A stretch of DNA of 64,000 nt from the NCBI GenBank assembly GCA_963752045.1, contig CAVVWN010000002.1:1-64000 (forward strand), given 5' to 3'. Every line of letters begins with the position of its first letter. Position 1 is the stretch's first letter. Below, piece by piece: positions 17,654-27,398 of the stretch. A model generated the notes under the pieces. It saw only the letters and a list, made by a program, of their open reading frames with translations. It ran no database searches and had not been told where the DNA came from. Source of the stretch: DATKDF01 sp963752045. Its GTDB lineage: Bacteria; Acidobacteriota; Vicinamibacteria; Vicinamibacterales; SCN-69-37. A program made the position numbers and the translations under genes.

Positions 17654-18737
17654 GCGGCCGCTCCACGTTGCCGTCGACGGGCGCGAACTGGTGGGCAAGC
17701 CGACCGGCGTCGGCCGCTATCTGGAACAGGTCCTGCGCGCCTGGCTTGACGTGCACGCCGGCGATCGCTACTCAGTCATCCTGCCTGGTCCATCACCGGT
17801 TGACCTTCCGGACCCGTCCGGCCGTCTGAGCTGGGTCACCGGTTCATCTCGCTCGGCGGGAACCTGGTGGGAACAGACGCACCTGCGCAGGATCGTGAAC
17901 CGCCTGGCGCCCGACGTGCTCTTCGCCCCTGGCTACACAGCGCCCCTGTTCGTGCGGTGCCCGACGGTGCTGGCCGTCTATGACGTGTCGTTCTTCGCGC
18001 ACCCGGAGTGGTTCCCGTCACGAGAAGGCGCGCGCCGGCGCGCTCTGACCCGCGCCGCTGCGCGCCGGGCCCGCGGAGTCATCACGATTTCCGAGTTCTC
18101 GAAGCGCGAAATCGTGCGATGGCTCGGCGTGCCGGCGGATCGAATCACGCTGGCACCTCCTGGCGCGCCCGGCGTGACTCCCGGGGACGCGGACCGCCCG
18201 CCGCACGTGCTCTTCGTCGGCTCGATGTTCAACCGCCGACGACTCCCGGAACTGCTCGGAGGGTTTGCGATCGCGGCCCGGCAGGTTCCCGACGCACGAC
18301 TCGTGCTCGTGGGCGACAACCGCACCACACCCCGGCTGGACCCGCTCGCGCTCGCCCGCGACCTCGGGATCGCAGACCGCGTCGAGTGGCACGCCTGGAT
18401 CGACGACAGCCGGCTCGCGCGCGCGTACGCCACCGCGCGGGTCTTCGCGTTCCTCTCCGACTACGAGGGGTTCGGGATGACGCCGATCGAAGCCATCGCT
18501 CACGGCGCGCCTCCGGTCGTGCTGGATACGCCGCTCTCGCGCGAGGTCTACGGGAGCGGCGCTCGCTTCGTGACACCGGACCCGGCCTCGGTCGGCGCCG
18601 CGCTGACGTCGCTGCTCACCGACGCCGAGGCGCGCCGCACGCTGCTCGAAGAGGGCCGACGGCAGTTGCAGCGCTACTCGTGGTCGCGGACCGCCGGTCT
18701 GGTGGCCAGCGTGATCCGGCAGGCGGCAGCACCATGA
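17646..18737 (+). CDS. GT4-family glycosyltransferase
   Basis: This 363-residue GT-B enzyme starts at a GTG that overlaps the previous gene by 8 bp (VPERPLHVAVDGRELVG). The conserved features are GVGRYLEQVL near the N-terminus, FVGSMFNRRRLPELLGGF, and DYEGFGMTPIEAIAHG in the donor half. Strong similarity in layout to the gene before it suggests tandem duplication followed by change of specificity. The sugar and linkage are not predictable. Confidence 0.9.
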   Translation: MPERPLHVAVDGRELVGKPTGVGRYLEQVLRAWLDVHAGDRYSVILPGPSPVDLPDPSGRLSWVTGSSRSAGTWWEQTHLRRIVNRLAPDVLFAPGYTAPLFVRCPTVLAVYDVSFFAHPEWFPSREGARRRALTRAAARRARGVITISEFSKREIVRWLGVPADRITLAPPGAPGVTPGDADRPPHVLFVGSMFNRRRLPELLGGFAIAARQVPDARLVLVGDNRTTPRLDPLALARDLGIADRVEWHAWIDDSRLARAYATARVFAFLSDYEGFGMTPIEAIAHGAPPVVLDTPLSREVYGSGARFVTPDPASVGAALTSLLTDAEARRTLLEEGRRQLQRYSWSRTAGLVASVIRQAAAP

Positions 18738-19552
18738 CGCCTGACGTCGACGTCATCATCGTGAGCTACAACACGCGGCGCGACCTGGAGGCCTGTCTCT
18801 CGTCGCTCGCCTCCCTCGAGAACACGCCCGTCCGTCGCATCGTCGTCGTCGACAATGCCTCGACCGACGGGTCGGTCGAGGCGGTTCGCCGCCACTGGCC
18901 GACTGTCGACGTCGTGGCCCTCGACCGGAACATCGGATTCGGCGCGGCGAACAATGTCGGCTTCGCCCGGTGCACCTCCACGTTCGTCCTGCTGCTCAAC
19001 CCGGACACGATCGTGCCTGCCGGCACGATCGACACCCTCGTGTCGCGGCTCACGGCCACGGGTGCGGTCGCAGCCGGCCCACGGCTGGTCGATCGGCGCG
19101 GCCGGCCCGAGGTGTCCTTCGGCCCGATGCTGTCGCCGCTCGCCGAGGCGCGTCAGTGGATGTGGCAGCGGCTCTCACGCTCGTCCGGCCGGCTGGCCTC
19201 GGCGCTCACGCGCCGGCACCTGTCACGGGAGCGCGACGTCGACTGGGTCACCGCGGCCTGCTGCCTGATCGTCCGCGAGGCGGCCGCCCAGGCTGGTCTC
19301 TTCGACGAGCGGTACTTCATGTACGAGGAAGACGTGGACCTCTGCGCCGCGCTGCGGGCCCGTGGCGGCCGGGTGCTCTTCACCCCGGCGGCCGAGGTCG
19401 TGCACGCCCGCGGCCAGTCCGGCGGGGGCGAGCCGTCCTCCACCCGGCGGCACTACGACCGCAGCCATCAGCTCTTCTACGAGAAGCACCGGCCGGGCTG
19501 GGCGCGCGTGCTCGCGGCCTGGAAACGGCTTCGGGGTCGGGCCATCCGCTAG
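18734..19552 (+). CDS. GT2-family glycosyltransferase (rhamnosyltransferase-like)
   Basis: The 272-residue product has a GT-A fold with VDVIIVSYNTRRDLEACL, VVDNASTDGS and LLNPDTIVP, then GLFDERYFMYEEDVDLCAAL. That last motif is typical of the WbbL-type rhamnosyltransferase subgroup. The start at ATG 18734 overlaps the previous stop (ATGA), so I discard the much longer in-frame extension. It is the only GT2 enzyme inside the operon. Confidence 0.9.
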   Translation: MTPDVDVIIVSYNTRRDLEACLSSLASLENTPVRRIVVVDNASTDGSVEAVRRHWPTVDVVALDRNIGFGAANNVGFARCTSTFVLLLNPDTIVPAGTIDTLVSRLTATGAVAAGPRLVDRRGRPEVSFGPMLSPLAEARQWMWQRLSRSSGRLASALTRRHLSRERDVDWVTAACCLIVREAAAQAGLFDERYFMYEEDVDLCAALRARGGRVLFTPAAEVVHARGQSGGGEPSSTRRHYDRSHQLFYEKHRPGWARVLAAWKRLRGRAIR

Positions 19553-19569
19553 AATCACCGTGGCACACC

Positions 19570-20685
19570 GTGCGAATAGCCATCGACGCCCGCAAGCTGC
19601 ACGACTACGGGATCGGCACCTATGTCCGTAACATCCTGCGCGAGCTCGCGCAGAATGACGGCGGGCACACCTATGTGCTGCTCTGCCGGGCGTCGGACGC
19701 CGAGGGCATCCAGGCCCAGAGCCCCCGGTTCGAGACGCTCGTCGAGGCGGCCGGCAACTACTCGATCCGGGAGCAAGTGACGATTCCCGTCGATCTGTGG
19801 CGGGCACACGTGGATCTCTTCCACGCTCCGCACTACGTGGTCTCGCCGCTCACGCCCAAGCCGTACGTCGTGACGATTCACGACTGCATCCACCTGCGTT
19901 TTCCGCAGTACCTGCCGAACCGGGCCGCGCATGTATACGCACGCGCCATGATGACGCTGGCCGCCAGACGCGCGACGAAGATTCTCACGGTGTCGCACGC
20001 CTCGAAGGAGGACATCCTGCACTTTCTTGGCGTGCCCGCCGACAAAGTGGAGGTGATCTACAACGGACTCGACCAGCGGCTCGCCGCGGCGCCCACGCCG
20101 AGCGAGATCGAGCGGGTGCGCGACCGCTACATGCTGACGTCGCCCTTCATCCTCTACACGGGCAACATCAAACCGCACAAGAACGTGGACCGGCTGATCG
20201 AAGCGTATGCAATTCTGCGCCAGCGTGGCCACGCTGACGTCAAGCTGCTCATCATCGGCGAGGAGATTTCGCGCTTCCCCAACCTGCGGCGCCTCGTGCA
20301 TCGACACCAACTGCACGGGCACGTGCGCTTCTTCGGCTTCGTGCCGGACGCGACGTTGTCGGTGCTCTACCGGCTTGCCTCGGTCTTCGTCTTTCCCTCC
20401 CTCTACGAAGGCTTCGGGCTGCCGCCCCTCGAAGCGATGGCCAGTGGCGTGCCAGTCGTCACCTCCAACGTCTCCTCGCTTCCGGAGGTTGTCGGCGACG
20501 CGGCCCTGCTCATCGACCCGCTCGACCCGGCGGCCCTCGCGGCCGCCATGGGGCGAGTGCTCGACGAACCGGCGCTGCGTGCGGACCTGGTGCGACGAGG
20601 CTACGAGCGGGCCCAGACGTTTTCCTGGAAGCGGTCGGTGGATCGGCTTCGCCAGGTCTACACCGAGCTTGGTGATGGCGCCTGA
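19570..20685 (+). CDS. GT4-family glycosyltransferase (mannosyltransferase-like)
   Basis: The protein has 371 residues and starts at GTG 19570 (VRIAIDARKLHDYGIGTY). It has a GT-B fold, TGNIKPHKNVDRLIEAY, and YEGFGLPPLEAMASG with the E-x7-E motif. This sequence type is common among mannosyl- and related transferases of O-antigen and exopolysaccharide loci. It overlaps the next gene by 11 bp. Confidence 0.9.
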   Translation: MRIAIDARKLHDYGIGTYVRNILRELAQNDGGHTYVLLCRASDAEGIQAQSPRFETLVEAAGNYSIREQVTIPVDLWRAHVDLFHAPHYVVSPLTPKPYVVTIHDCIHLRFPQYLPNRAAHVYARAMMTLAARRATKILTVSHASKEDILHFLGVPADKVEVIYNGLDQRLAAAPTPSEIERVRDRYMLTSPFILYTGNIKPHKNVDRLIEAYAILRQRGHADVKLLIIGEEISRFPNLRRLVHRHQLHGHVRFFGFVPDATLSVLYRLASVFVFPSLYEGFGLPPLEAMASGVPVVTSNVSSLPEVVGDAALLIDPLDPAALAAAMGRVLDEPALRADLVRRGYERAQTFSWKRSVDRLRQVYTELGDGA

Positions 20686-21805
20686 ACCGGCAGGTCGCCC
20701 GGGCCGCGCCGTGATCGTCCACGACTGGCTGACCGGCATGCGCGGCGGCGAGCGCGTCCTCGAATCGCTCTGCCGGCTGCTGCCGGACGCCCACCTGCTC
20801 ACGCTCGTTCATCGCCGCGGCTCCGTCTCGCCCCTCCTCGAGCGCCACGCCATCAGGGAATCGGCGATTGCACGCCTGCCCGGCGCGCGCCGGCGGTACC
20901 GGCAGCTGCTGCCGCTGTTTCCGGCGGCCATCGAGTGGTTCGACATCGACGATGCGGACCTGGTGATCTCGACGAGCCACTGTGCGGCCAAGGCGATTGT
21001 CAAACCCGGCCGGGCCACGCACCTCTGTTACTGCCATTCGCCGATGCGCTATGGGTGGGATCAGTTCGACGCGTATTTCGGGCCCGAGCGCCTCGGCCCG
21101 ATCGGGACCGCCGCCGCCCGTGCCGTGATGGCCGGGCTGGCCCGCTGGGATCGCGCCACGGCGCCGCGCGTCGACCGCTTCGTCGCCAACTCGGCCTACG
21201 TTGCGGGCCGGATCGCGCGGTACTATAATCGGAAGGCTTCAGTGCTCTATCCGCCCGTCGATACGGAGTTTTTCACGCCGGGCGCGCCGTCGGCCGGACG
21301 TCACTTTCTGGTCGTGTCAGCGCTTGTGCCGTACAAACGGATCGACCGCGCCATCGCGGCAGCCGGCGAAGCCGGCGCGCCGCTCGTCGTCGTCGGTTCG
21401 GGGCCGGACGAGGACCGGTTGCGCCGATGCGCCGGCGGATCGGTCCGGTTCGCGGGCGCGCTCGACGCCGTGGCGCTGCGCGAGACTTATCGGGACGCCA
21501 TCGCCCTCGTGCTCCCGGGCGAGGAGGACTTCGGCATCGCGCCGGTCGAGGCCATGGCGTGCGGCCGGCCAGTCGTCGCGCTCGGGCGCGGCGGGGCGAC
21601 CGAGACCGTGGTTCCAGGCGTGACGGGACTCCTGGTGGCCGACGAGTCGGCCGAGAGCCTGGCCCGAGCGATGCGCGATGTCGTCGGCCACCCGTTCGAC
21701 CCGGCCGCCATCCGCGCGCACGCCGAGCGTTTCGGCAGGCAGCGGTTCGAGTCGGCGATGGCCGCCATGATTGACGAGACGCGACACGGGCCGCCCGCAT
21801 GCTGA
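20675..21805 (+). CDS. GT4-family glycosyltransferase
   Basis: This enzyme of 376 residues begins at ATG 20675. It has VIVHDWLTGMRGGERVLE, HLCYCHSPMRYGWDQ, NSAYVAGRI, and EEDFGIAPVEAMACG followed by RGGATETV. The CHSPMRYxWD block marks the mannosyltransferase subgroup of GT4 often encoded next to a polyprenyl sugar transferase. It overlaps that next gene by 7 bp. Confidence 0.9.
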   Translation: MAPEPAGRPGRAVIVHDWLTGMRGGERVLESLCRLLPDAHLLTLVHRRGSVSPLLERHAIRESAIARLPGARRRYRQLLPLFPAAIEWFDIDDADLVISTSHCAAKAIVKPGRATHLCYCHSPMRYGWDQFDAYFGPERLGPIGTAAARAVMAGLARWDRATAPRVDRFVANSAYVAGRIARYYNRKASVLYPPVDTEFFTPGAPSAGRHFLVVSALVPYKRIDRAIAAAGEAGAPLVVVGSGPDEDRLRRCAGGSVRFAGALDAVALRETYRDAIALVLPGEEDFGIAPVEAMACGRPVVALGRGGATETVVPGVTGLLVADESAESLARAMRDVVGHPFDPAAIRAHAERFGRQRFESAMAAMIDETRHGPPAC

Positions 21806-23235
21806 GACGCCACAACCGCCTGCTCGTCGCCATCCACGTGGTCGTGGACTTTCTTGCGGCGTGCTGCGCGTTCGTCCTGGCGTACATCGTGCGCTTCGAG
21901 GCCGGCCTCATGCCCGTGCCCGACGGCCAGCCGCCCCTGCTCCGGTACGTCGCCCTGGCGCCTGCCATCGGCCTGCTCGTCCCGCTGGCGTTCAGGATCC
22001 AGGGCCTGTACCGGCTCCGGCGCGGCCGCACGCGCGTCGACGACTTCTTCGGCGTGCTCGTCGGCAGCATTCTCGCCGTCCTGTTCGGCGTGATGGGCAC
22101 GCTCTACGTCAACACCTATCACCTGAGCGACGCGCTCAAGGCGGAGGGCTTCCTCGAGCTCTCGCGCGGCGTCTGGATCCTGTTCCTCGCGTTCACGGTC
22201 GTCTTCACCTACGCGTCGCGCGAATCGGTCCGTGCCCTGCTGCGCCGCCGCTGGCGGGCGGGCGTCGGCCTCAAACGCGTGCTGGTCGTTGGCGCGGGAG
22301 ACCTCGGCCGGATGGTGGCCGACCGCATTCTCGAGCACGGCGAGCTCGGTTTCCGCCTGGTCGGCTTCGTCGACGACGGCATCCTGTCGGGCGACACGAT
22401 TGGCTACCGGGGCCTTCCCGTGCTCGGCAGCCTGGCGCAGGTACCGGAGGTGGCCACCGAGGAGCAGGTCGACGAAATCTACATTGCGCTGCCCATCGAG
22501 GAGCACGTCAAGATGCTGGCCGTCGTCGACTACGCCAGCCGGGAGTGCATCGACATCCATGTGGTGCCGGACCTCTTGCAGTTCATTGCGCTCCGCGCCC
22601 GGCTCGAAGACCTCGACGGCCTGCCGATCATCCGCGTGAACGACGTCCCCCTGAAGGGGATGAACGCCGTCCTCAAGCGGGCGGTCGACATCGGCATCTC
22701 CGCAGTCGTGCTCGCCGTTGGCGCGTTGCCCGCACTCGTGATCGCCTGGGTCATCCGGCGCAGTTCGGCGGGGCCGGCCTTCTACAAGCAGGAGCGGATG
22801 GGGCTCGACGGCAAGGCGTTTTCGGTCTACAAATTCCGATCGATGCCGATCGATGCCGAGGAGGCCAGCGGCCCGATCTGGGCTCGAGACGACGACCCGC
22901 GCGCCACCGGCATCGGGCGGTGGCTCCGCCGGTACGACATCGATGAACTGCCGCAGTTCTGGAACGTGCTGAAGGGCGACATGTCGATCGTCGGCCCGCG
23001 GCCGGAACGGCCGTTCTTCGTCGAGCAGTTCAAGCACCGCATCCCGCAGTACATGCTGCGCCACAAGGTCAAGTCGGGCATCACCGGATGGGCGCAGGTC
23101 AACGGGTGGCGGGGCAACACCTCGCTCGAGAAGCGCATCGAGTTCGACCTCTATTACATCGAGAACTGGTCGCTGAAGCTCGACTTCAAGATCATGTGGC
23201 TCACCTTCGTTCACGAGATTCAGAAAGCAGCCTGA
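21799..23235 (+). CDS. Undecaprenyl-phosphate sugar phosphotransferase (WcaJ/WbaP type)
   Basis: This 478-residue protein has about four N-terminal membrane helices, a Rossmann-like CoA-binding-type domain (VLVVGAGDLGRMVADRIL) and a C-terminal transferase domain. The latter shows KQERMGLDGKAFSVYKFRSM and DELPQFWNVLKGDMSIVGPRPE. It transfers a sugar-1-phosphate from its UDP form to undecaprenyl phosphate and so starts each repeat unit. The first sugar could be glucose or galactose. Together with the preceding transferases it makes this a full repeat-unit assembly operon. Confidence 0.94.
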   Translation: MLRRHNRLLVAIHVVVDFLAACCAFVLAYIVRFEAGLMPVPDGQPPLLRYVALAPAIGLLVPLAFRIQGLYRLRRGRTRVDDFFGVLVGSILAVLFGVMGTLYVNTYHLSDALKAEGFLELSRGVWILFLAFTVVFTYASRESVRALLRRRWRAGVGLKRVLVVGAGDLGRMVADRILEHGELGFRLVGFVDDGILSGDTIGYRGLPVLGSLAQVPEVATEEQVDEIYIALPIEEHVKMLAVVDYASRECIDIHVVPDLLQFIALRARLEDLDGLPIIRVNDVPLKGMNAVLKRAVDIGISAVVLAVGALPALVIAWVIRRSSAGPAFYKQERMGLDGKAFSVYKFRSMPIDAEEASGPIWARDDDPRATGIGRWLRRYDIDELPQFWNVLKGDMSIVGPRPERPFFVEQFKHRIPQYMLRHKVKSGITGWAQVNGWRGNTSLEKRIEFDLYYIENWSLKLDFKIMWLTFVHEIQKAA

Positions 23236-23242
23236 CACACCC

Positions 23243-24175
23243 ATGCGCATCGTCATCACCGGCGCCGCCGGTTTCATTGGCTCGCATCTCTCGGAGGCGT
23301 TGCTCGACCAGGGCCACGCCGTCGTCGGCATCGACAACCTGCTCACCGGAGACGTGGCCAACATCGCGCACCTGACCGGCCGGGATTTCCTGTTCCTGAA
23401 GCACGACGTCACCAACTACATCTCCGTCGAGGGCCCCGTCGACTGCGTGCTGCACTGGGCGAGCCCGGCGAGCCCGATCGACTATCTCGAGCTGCCGATT
23501 CCGACGCTGAAGGTGGGAGCGCTCGGCACGCACAACGCGCTCGGGCTGGCCAAAGCGAAGGGGGCCCGGTTCGTGCTGGCCTCGACGTCCGAGGTGTACG
23601 GCGATCCGCTCGAGCACCCCCAGCGCGAGACGTATTGGGGCAACGTGAATCCGATCGGCCCCCGCGGGGTCTACGACGAAGCGAAGCGGTTCGCCGAAGC
23701 GATCACGGTGGCCTATCACCGGTACCACGGCCTCGATGCCAAGATCGTGCGGATCTTCAATACCTACGGGCCGCGTATGCGGATTCATGACGGCCGCGCG
23801 GTGCCCACGTTCATCGCGCAGGCCCTTCGCGGCGAAGACCTCACCATCTTCGGCGACGGCTCGCAGACCCGCAGTTTCTGTTACGTGAGCGATCTGGTGC
23901 GGGGCATCATCGCCCTGATGCATTCGAACGTGAACGACCCGGTGAACATCGGGAACCCGCAGGAGATGACCATCGAGGCCATCGCGGAGCTCATCAAGCG
24001 GATGACCGGCTCGTCCAGCCGGATCGTCTATCGCCCGTTGCCGACCGACGACCCGAAGGTCCGCCAGCCGGACATCACCCGCGCCCGGACGCTGCTCGGC
24101 TGGGAACCAGCCGTGTCGCTCGAAGAGGGACTGACGTCGACGATCGCGTACTTCCGGAGCAAGGTCTCGGCCTGA
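23243..24175 (+). CDS. UDP-glucuronate decarboxylase (UDP-xylose synthase)
   Basis: The 310-residue short-chain dehydrogenase-type protein has GAAGFIGSHL, STSEVYGDP and the signature WGNVNPIGPRGVYDEAKRF, with the catalytic Tyr-x3-Lys. The PRM...DGRAVPTFI region follows. This is the UXS signature rather than a generic epimerase. It converts UDP-glucuronate to UDP-xylose, so it completes the route begun by the dehydrogenase at 15126-16391. It is the last gene of the operon and converges on the PgsA-like gene. Confidence 0.94.
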   Translation: MRIVITGAAGFIGSHLSEALLDQGHAVVGIDNLLTGDVANIAHLTGRDFLFLKHDVTNYISVEGPVDCVLHWASPASPIDYLELPIPTLKVGALGTHNALGLAKAKGARFVLASTSEVYGDPLEHPQRETYWGNVNPIGPRGVYDEAKRFAEAITVAYHRYHGLDAKIVRIFNTYGPRMRIHDGRAVPTFIAQALRGEDLTIFGDGSQTRSFCYVSDLVRGIIALMHSNVNDPVNIGNPQEMTIEAIAELIKRMTGSSSRIVYRPLPTDDPKVRQPDITRARTLLGWEPAVSLEEGLTSTIAYFRSKVSA

Positions 24176-24190
24176 CGAGCCCGGGGCGTC

Positions 24191-24751
24191 TCAGGCGTCG
24201 ACGTCGGCGGCGCCGGGCCGCATGACCCGGATCACGTAGTGGAACCCGGACAGAAGCGTGATCGCACCGGATGCCAGCACGCAGACGTCAACAATGACCA
24301 GCGGCTCGCCGAGGTAGTTGCCGAAGAGCGCCGCCACGCCGGTGGCCACGAAGACGACCGTGGCAACCTTGCCGAGCAGGGTCGGCTTGAAGGTCTTGCG
24401 GGCGACGGCCAGGTTGAAGATCGCCACCGTGAGCACGATACCCACGTCACGGCTGATGGCCAGGACCGTGAGCCAGAGCGGCAGGCGATTGGGGTCGCCG
24501 AGCCCTGGAATGGACAGCATGACGAACATCGTCAGCACCAGGAGTTTGTCGGCGGCCGGGTCGAGCCACGCGCCGAGCACCGTCGGCCCGCTGCGGCGCG
24601 CGAGCATCCCGTCGAAGATGTCCGTCGCGCCGGCGAGACCGAACGTCACGAGAGCCCAGCCGTGCAGCCCGTACAGAATGCACAGCGCGAACACCGGCAC
24701 AAGGAGCAGCCGCAGTAACGTCAGTTGATTCGCTGCAGTCAGCACCGACAT
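24191..24751 (-). CDS. CDP-alcohol phosphatidyltransferase (PgsA-like)
   Basis: The 186-residue membrane protein has the family motif D-G-x2-A-R-x8-G-x3-D-x3-D, visible as DIFDGMLARRSGPTVLGAWLD followed by PAADK. Four to five membrane helices surround it. It most likely makes phosphatidylglycerol phosphate from CDP-diacylglycerol, but cardiolipin or inositol-type activity is not excluded. The start is ATG 24751 (MSVLTAANQLTLLRLLL); upstream in-frame sequence is polar and unlike the family. Confidence 0.88.
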   Translation of the reverse strand: MSVLTAANQLTLLRLLLVPVFALCILYGLHGWALVTFGLAGATDIFDGMLARRSGPTVLGAWLDPAADKLLVLTMFVMLSIPGLGDPNRLPLWLTVLAISRDVGIVLTVAIFNLAVARKTFKPTLLGKVATVVFVATGVAALFGNYLGEPLVIVDVCVLASGAITLLSGFHYVIRVMRPGAADVDA

Positions 24752-24758
24752 CGGCACC

Positions 24759-26115
24759 CTACCGGTTCGCGATTTCGTTGATCCGCGCCACCGCTTCGAG
24801 CACGTCGCTGCCTGTCGCCGGACGCGTCGGCGCGAATCGGCCGTCCTCACCCGCCATGACGCCGGCGCCCACCGCTGTCGCGGCTGCCCGGTACACCAGA
24901 TGGCTGGATGGCAGGTCCGAGAACCGGGGCATGCTCGCGCTCCAGGCGGCCAGATCCTCGGGTCGATCCGCGGCCGCGAGCGCGAGCAACTCGAACGCGA
25001 TGCGCGCCAGGTCGCCGCGCCGCACGAGGCCGGCCGGCTGGAACGTGTGATTCGGAAAGATCTCCATGACCCCCGCCTGGGTCACCGGCAGAATCCAGGA
25101 TGCGGCCCAGTGCCCGCGAACGTCGGTCGCCACGGCCGTCACGCGACGCGGAGCCGAGGCAAGGAGCGCCTCGAGCCTGATGCCGATGAGCGCAGCCAGC
25201 TGTGCGCGTGTCACCGTGGTGGCCGTCGGCAGGGTGGCGAATTCCGCCGGGAGCGACGCCATCCTCGCCCGCTCGGCGAGCTCCTCGCTGAGCGCACGCC
25301 ACTCGGCTCGACCATCGAGCGCCGCCGCCCTCGCATAGGCGCTCGCCGCGGCCGAAAGCTCACCGCGGGCCTCGAGTACGGCGCCAAGCGTGGCCTGGGC
25401 CTCCGGATCGTTGGCGTCGAGCTCGACCGCGCGGCGGGCGTGCGCGAGCGGCCTCATCGAGGTCTCCTCGCTCGCGTTCGACGGCCGCCAGGTCGCGGAG
25501 GATGATGACGCTCGAGGGCGAGAGCGACAGCGCCCGGCCAAGGTCGGTGACGGCCTCATCGAGCCGCCCCGCGCTCCGAGCCTCCCGGCTCGTGGAGAGC
25601 AACGCCTGAACCTGGCGAAACCGCAGGAGCTCGATCCGTCCTCGCAGCGCGGCCTCCTGCTCCGGGTCGAGTGCCACGACGCGCTCGAGCGCCGCGATCG
25701 CCGCGACTTCGTCACCGCGCTCGAGCAGGGCGTCGGCGAGCCCCTGCCAGGCCGGCAGATAGGCCGGGTCTGCCGCCACCGCGCGCTCGAACCGCTCGGC
25801 GGCGGCCGCAAGATCCCGCCCGGCAAGCGCCACGTATCCCCACGCGGCCTCGGCCGGGTAGAAGCCGGGAGCCAGCTCCAGGATGCGGGCGAAGTCCCGC
25901 CCCGCCCCACGGAGATCGCCGGTCTGGAATCGAGCCCAGGCTGCCTCGTGCTGGCCAACAACCTCGGCCGCGGCGGTGAGTGAGGCCGGCGCGGCCGGCA
26001 ACGCGTACTGCGGATACCGGGGAGCCGTGACGGGCGGAGCGGGCGGCGCCGATGCGCAGGCTCCGGCAACGAGTGCCGCGACGACCACGAGGCCCCGTCC
26101 CGCGCGCCCCGTCAT
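24759..26115 (-). CDS. TPR lipoprotein with C-terminal SLH domains, frameshifted
   Basis: Two frames join into a product of about 450 residues. The N-terminus is a lipoprotein signal with lipobox VAGAC (Cys20), and a Pro/Ala-rich linker follows. Several TPR repeats come next (for example GDLRGAGRDFARILELAPGF). After the break near 25441-25450 the second frame gives more TPR and two S-layer homology motifs (DVRGHWAASWILPVTQAG and FSDLPSSHLVYRAAA). The break is compatible with loss of a GC unit. A cell-envelope anchoring or scaffolding role is inferred. Its start overlaps the hflX stop. Confidence 0.8.
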
Positions 26116-27398
26116 GCCGGCACCCGATCCCGCACGAAGCGGCTCAGCCAGCGACGCGGGATCTCCGCTTCAATCGCGACACTCGACCCAGAGGCCTCGT
26201 GGCTCACGACGCGCGCCACCCGGTACAACTCCGCCAAAAGCCGCTTGTCGGAAGCGCTTCCGGTCGAAAAGCGCAGCGTTACCCTCGGCGCATCCATGCG
26301 GAGCGCGTCCGCCGTACGCTCGAGAAGCGCGCTGATTCCGAACCCGGACGCTGCCGAGACGAGCATCGCATCGGGACGGCTGCGGCCGAGCCGTTCGCGC
26401 TCATCGGCGCTGATCGCATCGACCTTGTTGATCACGTCGATGACCGGCACGCCAGCCGCGCCCACCTGCTCGAGAACGCCACGGACTGCGTCGGCGCGGC
26501 GGTCGGCATCGGCTGCCGCGCCGTCGACCACGTGGAGGATGAGATCCGCGTTGGCCACTTCCTCGAGCGTCGCGTGAAATGCCGCAACCAGTTCGTGCGG
26601 CAACCTGTCGATGAACCCGACCGTGTCCGACACGAGCAACTGCCGCTGGTCGCCGAGCCGCATCCGGCGCACGACCGGGTCCAGCGTCACGAAGAGCGCG
26701 TCGGAGGCGATCTCCGACGCACCGGTCAACCGATTGAACAGGGTCGTCTTGCCGGCGTTCGTGTAGCCCACGAGCGCTACGACCGGGACGTCGGTGCGGC
26801 GGCGTCTCGCCCGCAGGTATCCGCGCCGACGCTTGACGTCCGCGATGGCGCTCTTGAGAGCCGATACGCGCTGCCGGATGCGGCGGCGGTCGGTCTCGAG
26901 CTTCGTTTCACCGGGTCCTCGAGTGCCGATTCCGGCGCCGAGACGCGAGAGCGCGCTGCTCGAGCCCGCAAGCCGCGGCAGCAGGTACTCGAGCTGGGCG
27001 AGCTCCACCTGCAGCTGGCCCTCCCGCGTGCGGGCTCGCCGCGCAAAGATGTCGAGAATGAGCGCGGTGCGGTCGATGACGCGCCGCCCGACGGCGGTCT
27101 CGAGGTTGCGCGCCTGCGCCGGTGTCAGCGCGTTGTCGACGATGACCAGCGTGGCGCCCGACTCGGCGCACGCCTGCGCCAGCGCTTCCGCCTTGCCACG
27201 GCCGATGAAGGTCGACGGATCCGGCGTGGCCCGCTCCTGCACCATCCTCAGCACGACCGACGCGCCAGCCGCGCGGGTCAATCCCGCGAGTTCATCGAGC
27301 AGCAAATCGGGGTCGGTGGGGCGCGAGGTCCTGGCGGCGAGACCGACAAGTGCCGCCCGCTCAACCGGAAGGGGCGTCACATCCGAACGTCTGTACAT
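26112..27398 (-). CDS. hflX: Ribosome-associated GTPase HflX
   Basis: The 428-residue product has the N-terminal HflX domain with VDNALTPAQARNLE and GPGETKLETDRRRIRQR. The G domain carries GYTNAGKTTLFN, LDPVVRR, DTVGFIDRLPHELV and NKVD. HflX splits stalled or idle ribosomes, especially after heat stress. The start at ATG 27398 overlaps the Sua5 stop by one base (TGATG), which is preferred over the ATG at 27428. Confidence 0.96.
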   Translation of the reverse strand: MYRRSDVTPLPVERAALVGLAARTSRPTDPDLLLDELAGLTRAAGASVVLRMVQERATPDPSTFIGRGKAEALAQACAESGATLVIVDNALTPAQARNLETAVGRRVIDRTALILDIFARRARTREGQLQVELAQLEYLLPRLAGSSSALSRLGAGIGTRGPGETKLETDRRRIRQRVSALKSAIADVKRRRGYLRARRRRTDVPVVALVGYTNAGKTTLFNRLTGASEIASDALFVTLDPVVRRMRLGDQRQLLVSDTVGFIDRLPHELVAAFHATLEEVANADLILHVVDGAAADADRRADAVRGVLEQVGAAGVPVIDVINKVDAISADERERLGRSRPDAMLVSAASGFGISALLERTADALRMDAPRVTLRFSTGSASDKRLLAELYRVARVVSHEASGSSVAIEAEIPRRWLSRFVRDRVPA

